Source: a virus. From it: a stretch of 32,182 bases of DNA. The translations under genes were made by a program, and so were the position numbers. Of the stretch, positions 14,851-21,749 are shown piece by piece; positions within the stretch are counted from its first letter, which is position 1, and each line of letters begins with the position of its first letter. The stretch is from positions 1 through 32,182 of IMG/VR virus record IMGVR_UViG_3300046450_000258; one strand, given 5' to 3'. Under the pieces are notes generated by a model, which was given only the letters and a program-made list of their open reading frames with translations, ran no database searches and had not been told where the DNA came from.

Positions 14851-14879
14851 ATTATATACTAAAAGAGCGCTCATGTCAA
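14851..14879 (-). promoter_or_regulatory. Consensus sigma70 promoter for peroxiredoxin, embedded in a terminator
   Basis: TTGACA (14879-14874), 17-base spacer, TATAAT (14856-14851): a perfect match to the consensus. The -35 is in the loop of the hsp20 terminator hairpin, and the spacer contains the hairpin's 3' arm and T-run. Confidence 0.85.
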
Positions 14880-14892
14880 GTGTGAGCGCCCT
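14861..14892 (-). terminator. Rho-independent terminator after hsp20
   Basis: On the minus strand AGGGCGCTCA (14892-14883) pairs with TGAGCGCTCT (14873-14864) over ten base pairs with one G-U pair. The loop has nine bases and TTTT follows. It lies 13 bases below the hsp20 stop codon. The GC-rich stem stands out in this AT-rich genome. Confidence 0.8.
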
Positions 14893-14904
14893 TTGTATTA
14901 GTTG

Positions 14905-15387
14905 TTATTTAATAACAATATTTTTGGCTTTCTTATGCTCTGGAATAATTCTTTCCAAAGTTACTTTAAGTAAACCATCTTTTAGTTGAGCACCTTTGAT
15001 TTCAACTTCGTCAGCGATTGTAAATGTCTTCGTAAATTGCCTTTTAGCGATACCTTGGTGTAGCATCTCCTCATTTGGTTTACTATCATCTTCAAACGTT
15101 CCTACGTTGTCCTCGAACTCTTGGTCTTGTTTAGTTTTAACGGATTTAATTGTTAAGACGCTTTCCTCAAAAGTAACCGTAATATCTTTTTTAGAGTACC
15201 CAGCCAGAGCCAACTCAATATCATAAGTGTATTGACCTGTCTTTACAATGTTGTATGGTGGATAGTTTGGTACGGTAGTTGCTCTAGCATTGTGTTCAAA
15301 CATTCTTTCAAAATGATCGAATACGCTATCGAATCCTACTGTTACCGGTCTTAATTGGTTGAATATACTTAGTGCTTCGTGTGTCAT
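14905..15387 (-). CDS. hsp20: Small heat shock protein Hsp20 (IbpA-type)
   Basis: A 160-residue alpha-crystallin chaperone, a hallmark of T4-like cyanophages and pelagiphages. The N-terminus (LRPVTVGFDSVFDHFERMF) matches the class A bacterial sHSP start. The alpha-crystallin domain runs from about residue 42 (PPYNIVKTGQYTYDIELALAGYSKKDI) to KDGLLKVTLERIIPE. The C-terminal IVI is the oligomerisation I-x-I motif. An insertion rich in Asp/Glu (QDQEFEDNVGTFEDDSKPNEE) lies in the domain's middle loop. Its AGGAGG is the best Shine-Dalgarno in the window. A T4-like late element (TATAAATA) about 70 bases upstream suggests late expression, perhaps assisting virion assembly. A strong terminator follows. 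Confidence 0.96.
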   Translation of the reverse strand: MTHEALSIFNQLRPVTVGFDSVFDHFERMFEHNARATTVPNYPPYNIVKTGQYTYDIELALAGYSKKDITVTFEESVLTIKSVKTKQDQEFEDNVGTFEDDSKPNEEMLHQGIAKRQFTKTFTIADEVEIKGAQLKDGLLKVTLERIIPEHKKAKNIVIK

Positions 15388-15454
15388 AAAAACCTCCTAG
15401 TTTAAGCAAAGTTATTTCTTTTAAAATGTACACCCATTAAGGCATGTACATAGT

Positions 15455-15462
15455 TATTTATA
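15455..15462 (-). promoter_or_regulatory. T4-like late promoter for hsp20
   Basis: A perfect TATAAATA on the minus strand with no sigma70 -35, between the structured RNA region and hsp20. It fits recognition by the gp55 late sigma factor encoded in this window. The predicted leader is about 60 bases with AGGAGG. Confidence 0.7.
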
Positions 15463-15484
15463 TAAGTATTATTTTTTAAAATTC

Positions 15485-15618
15485 AAGTGGTAGTTTATTT
15501 TTAGGTGTAAACTACCAAATCACCACTTGCGACACCGATAAATTATCGGGCTCTTTACGCCATTAGGGTCTTATGAACGGCCCTAACCATAATATATATA
15601 CTTCAATTACGGCGTAAA
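15485..15618 (-). ncRNA. Structured non-coding region downstream of bS21 (multi-hairpin)
   Basis: This 240-base gap between bS21 and hsp20 has no convincing gene, only an 11-codon frame. It holds a nested set of perfect stems. TTTACGCC (15554-15561) pairs with GGCGTAAA (15611-15618) and encloses TTAGGGTC/GGCCCTAA (15563-15570 with 15579-15586). Next comes CCGATA/TATCGG (15535-15540 with 15544-15549). Last is GGTAGTTTA/TAAACTACC (15489-15497 with 15508-15516), which competes with AAGTGGT/ACCACTT (15485-15491 with 15522-15528). On the minus strand the last hairpin is followed by a T-containing stretch, so it may end the bS21 transcript. The region could be a processed small RNA, a 3' regulatory element or a terminator cluster. 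No tRNA or known riboswitch was recognised. Confidence 0.5.
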
Positions 15619-15629
15619 ATTCTATTTAA

Positions 15630-15839
15630 TTATATACCTAAATGCTGTTTTAATTTTTTTTGTGTTTTTTTATAGTTAGCAATACCTTCTTTTTTCTTAC
15701 GTCTTTTTTTCTCTGACGGTTTCTCATAGACAGAGTTTAGTCTATAATCTTTGATACCACCTTCTTTCATAACTTTCTTTTTTAGAACTCTTAATGCTTG
15801 TTCTAAATTGCCATTTCTAACATCTACTTTAATACTCAA
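15630..15839 (-). CDS. rpsU: Ribosomal protein bS21
   Basis: A 69-residue homologue of bacterial ribosomal protein S21, which sits by the anti-Shine-Dalgarno region of the 30S subunit and helps initiation. Diagnostic parts are IKVDVRNGNLEQALRVLKKKV (residues 3-23), EGGIKDYRLNSVYEKPSEKKRRKKKE, and a very basic C-terminal helix. The only in-frame start is TTG at 15839, nine bases after AAGGAA and one base after the previous stop. The non-ATG start may hold expression down. Phage-borne S21 is known in marine and giant phages and is thought to replace the host copy. It sits next to a structured RNA region. Confidence 0.93.
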   Translation of the reverse strand: MSIKVDVRNGNLEQALRVLKKKVMKEGGIKDYRLNSVYEKPSEKKRRKKKEGIANYKKTQKKLKQHLGI

Positions 15840-15840
15840 T

Positions 15841-16041
15841 TTATACTTTCCTTCCCATTGTTTTAAAATCGGAAGAATCTACAACCTGATATGTTCCCTT
15901 ATTGTAACCGATCCCTATTGTTTTACCAGCAGGCAATGTAACTTTTGGTAAACTACGCTTAATACAACTGCCTGAAATTTTATCACTTGTTGGTATAGAA
16001 TTCATTTTTTGACCGTTAATATCTAAAGTATAATCAGGCAT
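15841..16041 (-). CDS. Hypothetical 66-residue protein upstream of bS21
   Basis: I do not recognise this protein. Starting at the ATG at 16041 it reads MPDYTLDINGQKMNSI, then a TSDKISGSCIKRSLPKVTL segment and GKTIGIGYNKGTYQVVDSS, which looks like a small beta-rich soluble domain. AAAGG lies upstream of this ATG. An alternative ATG at 16104 adds 21 residues (MEKIRERYRPVNLKLIKGVKT minus its last residue, basic) and would overlap the preceding small gene by 14 bases; it has no Shine-Dalgarno, so I prefer the shorter form. It ends one base before the bS21 TTG start, so the two are co-translated. A role linked to CobS or S21 is unsupported. Confidence 0.65.
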   Translation of the reverse strand: MPDYTLDINGQKMNSIPTSDKISGSCIKRSLPKVTLPAGKTIGIGYNKGTYQVVDSSDFKTMGRKV

Positions 16042-16090
16042 AGTTTTTACACCTTTGATTAGCTTTAAATTAACAGGTCTATATCGTTCT

Positions 16091-16210
16091 CTAATTTTTT
16101 CCATAACTTAATTCTTTTTCAATTTCTGTATTGCCACAGGTAATTCCTTGTAAAGTGAGGGTGGCCACTACACCACCCCCTAGGACTACACTATGAAATA
16201 GATTATGCAT
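16091..16210 (-). CDS. Small 39-residue hydrophobic peptide after CobS
   Basis: This frame begins with an ATG inside the last codons of the CobS-like gene (ATGCATAA, eight-base overlap) and stops at 16091. The N-terminal half is hydrophobic and glycine-rich (LFHSVVLGGGVVATLTL) and is followed by ITCGN and a charged tail (TEIEKELSYGKN), which resembles a short signal or membrane segment. The DNA holds a GC-rich hairpin, GGGTGG/CCACCC (16159-16164 with 16173-16178), that could alternatively explain the region as an mRNA structure. The coupled junction is the main reason to list it; it may be spurious. Confidence 0.4.
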   Translation of the reverse strand: MHNLFHSVVLGGGVVATLTLQGITCGNTEIEKELSYGKN

Positions 16211-17435
16211 CAGTAGAGTATGGACTATTATTGTCCGTATCTTCCTTTTGCGACTCACTATCATTGTCTTCCACTTGTGAATTAACATCAGCGTTCCTCT
16301 GGTCTTCCATTATGTCTTCGACATTGGCGCCAGCATCAACTTTGGTGTATAACTCAACAAAGGAATTTTTAGTATCATCATCAAATCTATTCGTACACAT
16401 CTGAATAGCTTTCATCTTATTATCAAAGATGGCATAAGCTTGTGTAATATGTACAAGTCTTCTAGTTGATATAATCTCATCAACACCACCATCAAAATAA
16501 GTTTTTCTGATAACATCTGCCCAAGTTGTAAGTTTTTCTACGAACTTAACATCTTGCTTACCTGCGGCTTTTAAAGTATTAATTAATATTTTCTTCTCAA
16601 CTTTTGCTTGAGGATACGACTGTTCAAACGTTACAGGAAATCTCTCAAGGAAAGCCTCGTTAAGAATATTAGTACCAATAAATTTACCGTCTTCGGAACC
16701 TTGACCTTTTGTATTCGCTGTAGCGATTACATTAAACCCTGGTTTTGGTTTTACAAACTTGTTAATCTTTTTAACAAAGACACCTGAACCTTCAAGGATC
16801 GGTTGTAAACACATAATCTTATTAGACGCTAAGTCAACTTCATCTAACAATAGAAGAGCACCTCTCTCCATCGCTTCGATAACTGGACCATTCTGCCATA
16901 CTGTTTGACCATCTTTAAGTCTATAACCACCTAATAGATCATCTTCATCTGTTTCAATAGTAATGTTAACTCTGATTAGTTCTTTTTTCAATTCAGCACA
17001 AGCTTGTGTAACTGACATTGTTTTACCATTACCAGAAAGACCTGTAATAAAACAAGGATAGAATTGACCAGACTTAATAATATTTTTAACATCTGGGTAG
17101 TTACCAAAGCTTACAAAGATTGGATCTTTTTTTGGAACTATATCACCCGTTAAAGATGAAACAATATAAGCTGCTTCTTTTTTAATCTCGGAAACGGGAG
17201 CTTCCAATAACTGTTCGTTCTCTGTAGGTTTACCTTCTAACGGTAATTTGTAAGTACCTCTGTCAACTTTGTACTTATCTGATTTTAACCAAGATGGGTT
17301 CTTAATCTTTTTCTTATCAACAAGAGCATTAATTTCTGATCTTGTTAAAGTATCTTTTTTATAGAACTTATAAAGTTCTGATACTTGTTCTTTTTGAGCG
17401 ATGTTTAAATCAATCATAGTGTTTTTTCCTTTCAT
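16203..17435 (-). CDS. cobS: CobS-like / MoxR-type AAA+ ATPase
   Basis: A 410-residue AAA+ ATPase widely labelled CobS (cobaltochelatase subunit) in T4-like marine phages. Walker A is GLSGNGKT (132-139). The CobS/MoxR signature TDEDDLLGGYRLKDGQTVW (162-180) and Walker B LLLLDEVD (194-201) follow, with sensor 1 VIATANTKGQG and FLERFPVTFEQSYP near the arginine finger. The C-terminal 40 residues are an acidic, disordered tail. The neighbour upstream encodes a metalloprotease/VWA protein, the usual partner of MoxR-type ATPases, and no cobalamin genes are present. A remodelling or chaperone function is therefore as likely as cobalt insertion. Two Shine-Dalgarno/ATG pairs exist: AAAGGA before 17435 and again before an ATG six codons later. 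Its own promoter is at 17457-17485. Confidence 0.9.
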   Translation of the reverse strand: MKGKNTMIDLNIAQKEQVSELYKFYKKDTLTRSEINALVDKKKIKNPSWLKSDKYKVDRGTYKLPLEGKPTENEQLLEAPVSEIKKEAAYIVSSLTGDIVPKKDPIFVSFGNYPDVKNIIKSGQFYPCFITGLSGNGKTMSVTQACAELKKELIRVNITIETDEDDLLGGYRLKDGQTVWQNGPVIEAMERGALLLLDEVDLASNKIMCLQPILEGSGVFVKKINKFVKPKPGFNVIATANTKGQGSEDGKFIGTNILNEAFLERFPVTFEQSYPQAKVEKKILINTLKAAGKQDVKFVEKLTTWADVIRKTYFDGGVDEIISTRRLVHITQAYAIFDNKMKAIQMCTNRFDDDTKNSFVELYTKVDAGANVEDIMEDQRNADVNSQVEDNDSESQKEDTDNNSPYSTDA

Positions 17436-17456
17436 AGTTTATCCTTTTATACGTTA

Positions 17457-17485
17457 ATTATATCAGGTTTGTATTGTAAAGTCAA
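17457..17485 (-). promoter_or_regulatory. Sigma70-like promoter for the CobS-like gene
   Basis: TTGACT (17485-17480), 17-base spacer, TATAAT (17462-17457) preceded by TGA. The -10 region AAACCTGATATAATTA is identical to that of the C5-methyltransferase 2 promoter, and GCTATTGACTTT around the -35 recurs at 19792-19797. Confidence 0.8.
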
Positions 17486-17515
17486 TAGCCTAATTTGCGT
17501 TGTTATTACTAGCAT

Positions 17516-19762
17516 CTAGGCGACCTCCTCAACGAATTTGTTTAAAAGCGTTCTACTAACGATTCGATTCTTCATTGATTTACTAAAGATTTTTTTAATA
17601 GATGTCGCTTTCATATCACTCTTAATCGCTGATAAGTCCGTATTATCAACTTGCATACTTTTACCATTCAATAAGAAGTATTTACTATACCCTAAACTTT
17701 TCGCTTGTGCATATCTTTCTTTAGTCATAGCAGACTTCATTTGTTTTATCAATTTTTCTTTATCAGAATAGTTTTTGTAATCACCTATGTAGTCAGCATA
17801 CTCCCAACTTTTTAATTTTCTAGTAACATAAAACCCAATCGTAGATATATTATGTTGCTCTCTAATCGCTTCTAGTAATATACCAGTTACAGATGATCTT
17901 CTATAATTTTCATTTTCATCAGAATACGACTTCTTACCTACTTTAATAACAGGTGTTCCATAAGTGTTACTTTCAACTAACTTACCTGTACTATCTTTTT
18001 GAAACGGATTTGATAATGAATAATTAGCACCACCATCTGTAAGAGTTATTAAAGTCATTTTTTCAATACTATATTTTTCTTTAAATAATGGAATCATTTT
18101 CTGCATACATACTAAACCTTCATTTAAAGGAGTTGTACCTAAGTGAAAGTTTGTTGGTAAGTCATAAGATGAACCTTGATACTTTGCAGGATCAGAACCT
18201 GTATACCAACTATATCTATTATTATATGATTGACCCATGTGATATAAGTACATTAAAGACTCGTCTAATGTTTTTCTTTTCATTGTATTGTTTGCAACAC
18301 AAACCAAGTTAACATCTTTTAATGTACCATCACCTGACTTATAGTTAAAAGACAATTTACCTTTATTGTTATATCTATCTCTCGAATTATCTTCATATTC
18401 ACTTGTGAAAAAGTAAACTTCATACGGAATATTAATTTTATCACAAAACCATACTAGATTTAATAACTGATCTATTGTTTGCTTTAAAGTATCACACATT
18501 GAACCTGACCAATCTAATAACATCATCATACCATGATTTTTAGAGTCAGGTAGTATAGTCAACTTTTTAAATATATCATCTGAAAACTTATAATTTTTTA
18601 ATTTTTGAGGATCAATAATACCTGTTTTAGATGTTGTTGCTCTTTTATACGCTGTAGCAGATTTTTTCATTTCGAATTCTTTTACAAGATACATTACAGT
18701 TCTTTTGTTATCATGTTTAAATTTTTTGTAAGTATTATGTAACCATTTTTGATAATTATTATATTCTGGGTATCTTTTTATTTCACTAGAAGCATACTCT
18801 CTCATTTCTTTTAAAAATTGTGTATTTGAAACAATAACTTGTTTAAGATTAGCATCAGGTAAAGTCATATATGAATATTTACGAGAAGTAGTTGAAACTA
18901 GCTTTTCTTTATTTTGTTCTAATGCGTCATCTGTAATAGCAACTAAAGCACCTGGTTCAATACCACCCTCTCCACCACCGTTTTTTGATTCTGGAATTGG
19001 ACTAGTTTTATCAGTATCTGTTTTATCTTCACCATTATCTTCTGATTCTTCTGAGCCATTTGAGTCTTCTTCTGAATTTTCACTAGACTCATTACTTTCA
19101 TCTGACATATCGTCCTCATCTTCAGAAAGATTGTAGTTATCAGCAAATGCGTGTTCATCAAAATCAGGTAGTTTTTTTAATTTCTCAACTTCTTTTTTCT
19201 GCCATTCTAGTATTTGTTTAGCAAGGTTAACAGTATCATTAAATGTTTTTAATTTGTCAACCTTACTTAACCATACCTTATCAACAGGAGAGAAAGTAAA
19301 AGGCAATCTTTTTGAAGACTTATAGAATAAATTAATTTTGTCAATTAACATTAAGTCTGTATTAATATCTTTGTTTTTAGTACCAAAGAAATTTTGTTTT
19401 TCTAAAATATCAAAACCATTGATATAGTTTTTAACTACACCAGGATATTTCTTTTGAATTTTTGCGTCTATTCTACAATCTTCTAAAACGTTAACATACG
19501 ATCTTAAAGAATCATCACCTGATATTTTTTTCCAACCATCTGTTGGTGTCCATAAAGCGTGTGAACATTCATGTGCGATTAACATATCGTACACATCACC
19601 AGCTTGTACTTTAAAAATAGGTAGTGTTAGTATTCTGTTAACTGTATCAAATGATGCAGTCTTTACAGCGTTATGTTGAACTTGAATATTCTCTGTTGCG
19701 ATTAACTTTGCGAGTTGTGATTTTATCTCAAAATTTATTTTTTTATTTTTTTGTGTATCCAT
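17516..19762 (-). CDS. HExxH metalloprotease-like protein with C-terminal VWA domain
   Basis: A 748-residue protein, usually annotated as a peptidase in cyanophages. The N-terminal domain has IAHECSHALW with zinc-binding H64-E-C-S-H68, then VNVLEDCRIDAKI (about 92-104), the typical third-ligand helix. A Ser/Glu/Asp-rich linker occupies about 215-265. The C-terminal von Willebrand factor A domain carries the MIDAS motif LDWSGSMCDT (about residue 417) and LITLTDGGANY. This layout parallels CobT, NorD and CoxE partners of MoxR-type AAA+ ATPases, and the CobS-like ATPase is the next gene. The pair likely forms an ATP-driven, metal-dependent remodelling complex; its substrate is unknown. The promoter -10 lies seven bases from the ATG without a Shine-Dalgarno (probable leaderless mRNA). 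Confidence 0.88.
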   Translation of the reverse strand: MDTQKNKKINFEIKSQLAKLIATENIQVQHNAVKTASFDTVNRILTLPIFKVQAGDVYDMLIAHECSHALWTPTDGWKKISGDDSLRSYVNVLEDCRIDAKIQKKYPGVVKNYINGFDILEKQNFFGTKNKDINTDLMLIDKINLFYKSSKRLPFTFSPVDKVWLSKVDKLKTFNDTVNLAKQILEWQKKEVEKLKKLPDFDEHAFADNYNLSEDEDDMSDESNESSENSEEDSNGSEESEDNGEDKTDTDKTSPIPESKNGGGEGGIEPGALVAITDDALEQNKEKLVSTTSRKYSYMTLPDANLKQVIVSNTQFLKEMREYASSEIKRYPEYNNYQKWLHNTYKKFKHDNKRTVMYLVKEFEMKKSATAYKRATTSKTGIIDPQKLKNYKFSDDIFKKLTILPDSKNHGMMMLLDWSGSMCDTLKQTIDQLLNLVWFCDKINIPYEVYFFTSEYEDNSRDRYNNKGKLSFNYKSGDGTLKDVNLVCVANNTMKRKTLDESLMYLYHMGQSYNNRYSWYTGSDPAKYQGSSYDLPTNFHLGTTPLNEGLVCMQKMIPLFKEKYSIEKMTLITLTDGGANYSLSNPFQKDSTGKLVESNTYGTPVIKVGKKSYSDENENYRRSSVTGILLEAIREQHNISTIGFYVTRKLKSWEYADYIGDYKNYSDKEKLIKQMKSAMTKERYAQAKSLGYSKYFLLNGKSMQVDNTDLSAIKSDMKATSIKKIFSKSMKNRIVSRTLLNKFVEEVA

Positions 19763-19769
19763 ACTAGCT

Positions 19770-19797
19770 AATGTATCAGGATCTAGCGAAAAGTCAA
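19770..19797 (-). promoter_or_regulatory. Probable promoter for the VWA/metalloprotease gene (leaderless)
   Basis: TTGACT (19797-19792), 16-base spacer, TACATT (19775-19770) preceded by CCTGA. The -35 context GCTATTGACTTT matches the CobS promoter. Only seven bases separate the -10 from the ATG at 19762. Confidence 0.6.
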
Positions 19798-19801
19798 TAG
19801 C

Positions 19802-21145
19802 TTATTTTGCAGTGATATTACTAGGGTTTTCTGGAGGGATGTTCTTGTTTTGTTCTATATTGTAGGGTTTTATTACTTTTTCGTATATATTTTGAGATAG
19901 GTTTTTCATCATTAGAGGCGCTACCATACGACCGATTCGTTCAGCTTGTTTATCAAATGTACCTTCTAGTTTATAATCATCTGGTAATCCCATGATTCTT
20001 TTTAATTCAGGTATAGTAAACTTTCTATTCTTATCATAGTGAAATACACCCGATACACTCATCTGTTGTCCTCTTTGTGTTAATGTAGGACAAGGTAAAT
20101 TGGGGGCAGGTCTTATCATATTAAACATAGATTTCTTATAGTTTATATCTATGTAATAATAGTCTTTGTCTGTATCCCATTCATAGTGTTTAACCTCTTT
20201 TTTATACAACTGCTCTATCTTTGTATCCGAATTTGTAATTATAGGTTTAGCATTTTTCTCTTTAAATCCCATGTTTTTGTATTCTTCCCACTTATCTTTT
20301 GGGATAATTCTCATATCATTTTCACTTGGTTTAGTATGTCTTGTAGGATTAAACGGTAATATCTCTACCCATTTCTTTTGAAAGCCCTTTTGTACATATT
20401 CAAATAATTCTTTTTCTTGTGATTCGTCACTTACTACGTTCTCAATAGCTTCTTTTAATGATACTTTAGTATCAAGTGGTTCAGGATATACTTCGTTTTC
20501 CATAGTCATAAAGTTCATTCCAACCTTATCCATTACATCATTTCTTACAGCAACAAAGAAACATCTTTGTCTTCCTTGAGGTGTTCCATAATCAGCAGCA
20601 TTTAGTACTTTACCCACAGCTTCATACCCCAACTTACCAAACTCATTTACAATTCTATTAAAGTATTCTTTTGCTTCTCCCATGGTAATACCAGCTACGT
20701 TTTCGCCAATGATTACTTTAGGCATTATCTCTCCAGCAATTCTAGTAAACTCAAAAAATAAATCTTCTATATTTTCTACTTTTTTACCATCAGAATAAGT
20801 CTTGGTCTGATCCCAACCCTTCTCTCTTTTACCGGCCACACTGAACGCTGAACACGGTGGAGAGCCATCAAGTATATCTAACTCACCCTTTTTAAGACCA
20901 GCGGCTTTTAAAAAGTCTTCGCCGGTTAATTCTTTTATATCGTTTGGTAATACAGGAGTATTTGGGTAATTTGCTTTATATGTTTCCTGTGCTGCCTCAA
21001 CAAACTCATTAACACATAATATCTTAGCACCTGCTAATCTATAACCGGTAGAAGAACCACCACCACCAGCAAATGTAGATATGACAGTAAAGAGTTCTTT
21101 ATTAGAGTTATCGATAACTTCTTTTAGATAATATGGTGCGTGCAT
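19802..21145 (-). CDS. DNA cytosine-C5 methyltransferase 2 (motif X Arg variant)
   Basis: A 447-residue paralogue of the C5 enzyme at 4650-5813; the first 200 residues are closely similar. Motifs: I, STFAGGGGSSTGYRLAG (23-39); IV, DGSPPCSAFS with Cys98; VI, GENV (147-150); VIII, GTPQGRQRCFFVAV (187-200); a longer and different target-recognition region (about 220-345), implying another target site; IX, PCPTLTQRG (351-359); X, ERIGRMVAPLMM (402-413). Motif X has Arg406 where Asn is usual, the same replacement as in enzyme 1. It sits alone between deformylase and the VWA protein with a perfect promoter. The -10 is six bases from the ATG and there is no Shine-Dalgarno, indicating leaderless translation. 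Confidence 0.95.
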   Translation of the reverse strand: MHAPYYLKEVIDNSNKELFTVISTFAGGGGSSTGYRLAGAKILCVNEFVEAAQETYKANYPNTPVLPNDIKELTGEDFLKAAGLKKGELDILDGSPPCSAFSVAGKREKGWDQTKTYSDGKKVENIEDLFFEFTRIAGEIMPKVIIGENVAGITMGEAKEYFNRIVNEFGKLGYEAVGKVLNAADYGTPQGRQRCFFVAVRNDVMDKVGMNFMTMENEVYPEPLDTKVSLKEAIENVVSDESQEKELFEYVQKGFQKKWVEILPFNPTRHTKPSENDMRIIPKDKWEEYKNMGFKEKNAKPIITNSDTKIEQLYKKEVKHYEWDTDKDYYYIDINYKKSMFNMIRPAPNLPCPTLTQRGQQMSVSGVFHYDKNRKFTIPELKRIMGLPDDYKLEGTFDKQAERIGRMVAPLMMKNLSQNIYEKVIKPYNIEQNKNIPPENPSNITAK

Positions 21146-21151
21146 AATGTA

Positions 21152-21180
21152 ATTATATCAGGTTTATTTAATAATGTCAA
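21152..21180 (-). promoter_or_regulatory. Consensus promoter for C5-methyltransferase 2 (leaderless)
   Basis: TTGACA (21180-21175), 17-base spacer, TATAAT (21157-21152) with TGA extension. Six bases (TACATT) separate it from the ATG at 21145, so transcription should start at or next to the start codon. Confidence 0.82.
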
Positions 21181-21182
21181 TG

Positions 21183-21749
21183 TTATGTTTTTTTAATGAT
21201 TCTCGCATTTTTATCTTTTTTCATTATATTCATCATCTTTTCAGCTTTATCATAAGCTCGTTTTAACTTAAATTTAGATACGTTATCTGTAAAGTTTAAT
21301 CCAGTTGTGTGGTCGTGTTCGTGTTGAAATATACGACTAAACATTCCATCTAAATGAGCTTCTTGTAATTTTCCATTCTCGTCTTCATATTTAACTACTA
21401 CTTTTCTAGGTCTTTTTATAGATAAGAATACAAAGGGAAACGTTAAACAACCCTCTTTCATTAGTTCAGTTTCTTTACTACTTGATATAATCATAGGATT
21501 AAAACAAGCCATCTTTAAACCACTTTCTAATTGTGGGTGATCTCCTAGCACAAACATATTGAAAGGTAACCCAACTTGATTACAAGTTAAACCGATGCCT
21601 CCATATTTTTTCATAGTTGTAAACATTGAATCCGCTAGTTCTTTTCTATCTTTAAATCCTTCATCTTTTAACATATCATCATTAAAAGGAGCGATAGCTG
21701 ATTGTACTCTTGGATCGGTAGGTGGTATTAATTTTAATTCTTTAGACAT
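21183..21749 (-). CDS. def: Peptide deformylase
   Basis: A 188-residue Fe/Zn enzyme that removes the N-formyl group from nascent proteins. The three family motifs are intact: GIGLTCNQ (51-58, motif 1, with Thr for the usual Ala), EGCLTFP (99-105, motif 2, metal ligand Cys101) and QHEHDH (142-147, motif 3 HExxH with metal ligands His143 and His147). I start at the ATG at 21749, which overlaps the gp46 stop by eight bases; an upstream in-frame TTG would add 11 residues. A basic C-terminal tail follows motif 3. Deformylases are common in marine T4-like phages and are thought to boost processing of phage or photosystem proteins. Here it joins bS21 and the RimK fusion in a translation theme. Confidence 0.95.
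   Translation of the reverse strand: MSKELKLIPPTDPRVQSAIAPFNDDMLKDEGFKDRKELADSMFTTMKKYGGIGLTCNQVGLPFNMFVLGDHPQLESGLKMACFNPMIISSSKETELMKEGCLTFPFVFLSIKRPRKVVVKYEDENGKLQEAHLDGMFSRIFQHEHDHTTGLNFTDNVSKFKLKRAYDKAEKMMNIMKKDKNARIIKKT

Noticed and set aside
14824-14874. 17-residue N-terminal extension of peroxiredoxin
   Set aside because: It would begin inside the promoter/terminator element and has no ATG; AAAGGAA positions the ATG at 14823.
15485-15618. tRNA gene in the structured region
   Set aside because: No T-loop GGTTCRA-type box, no 7-bp acceptor pairing at tRNA distance and no anticodon arm in either strand.
17457-17520. 22-codon minus-strand frame between the VWA gene and CobS
   Set aside because: It is translated from the CobS promoter itself (-35 and -10 lie in it) and has no protein-like character.
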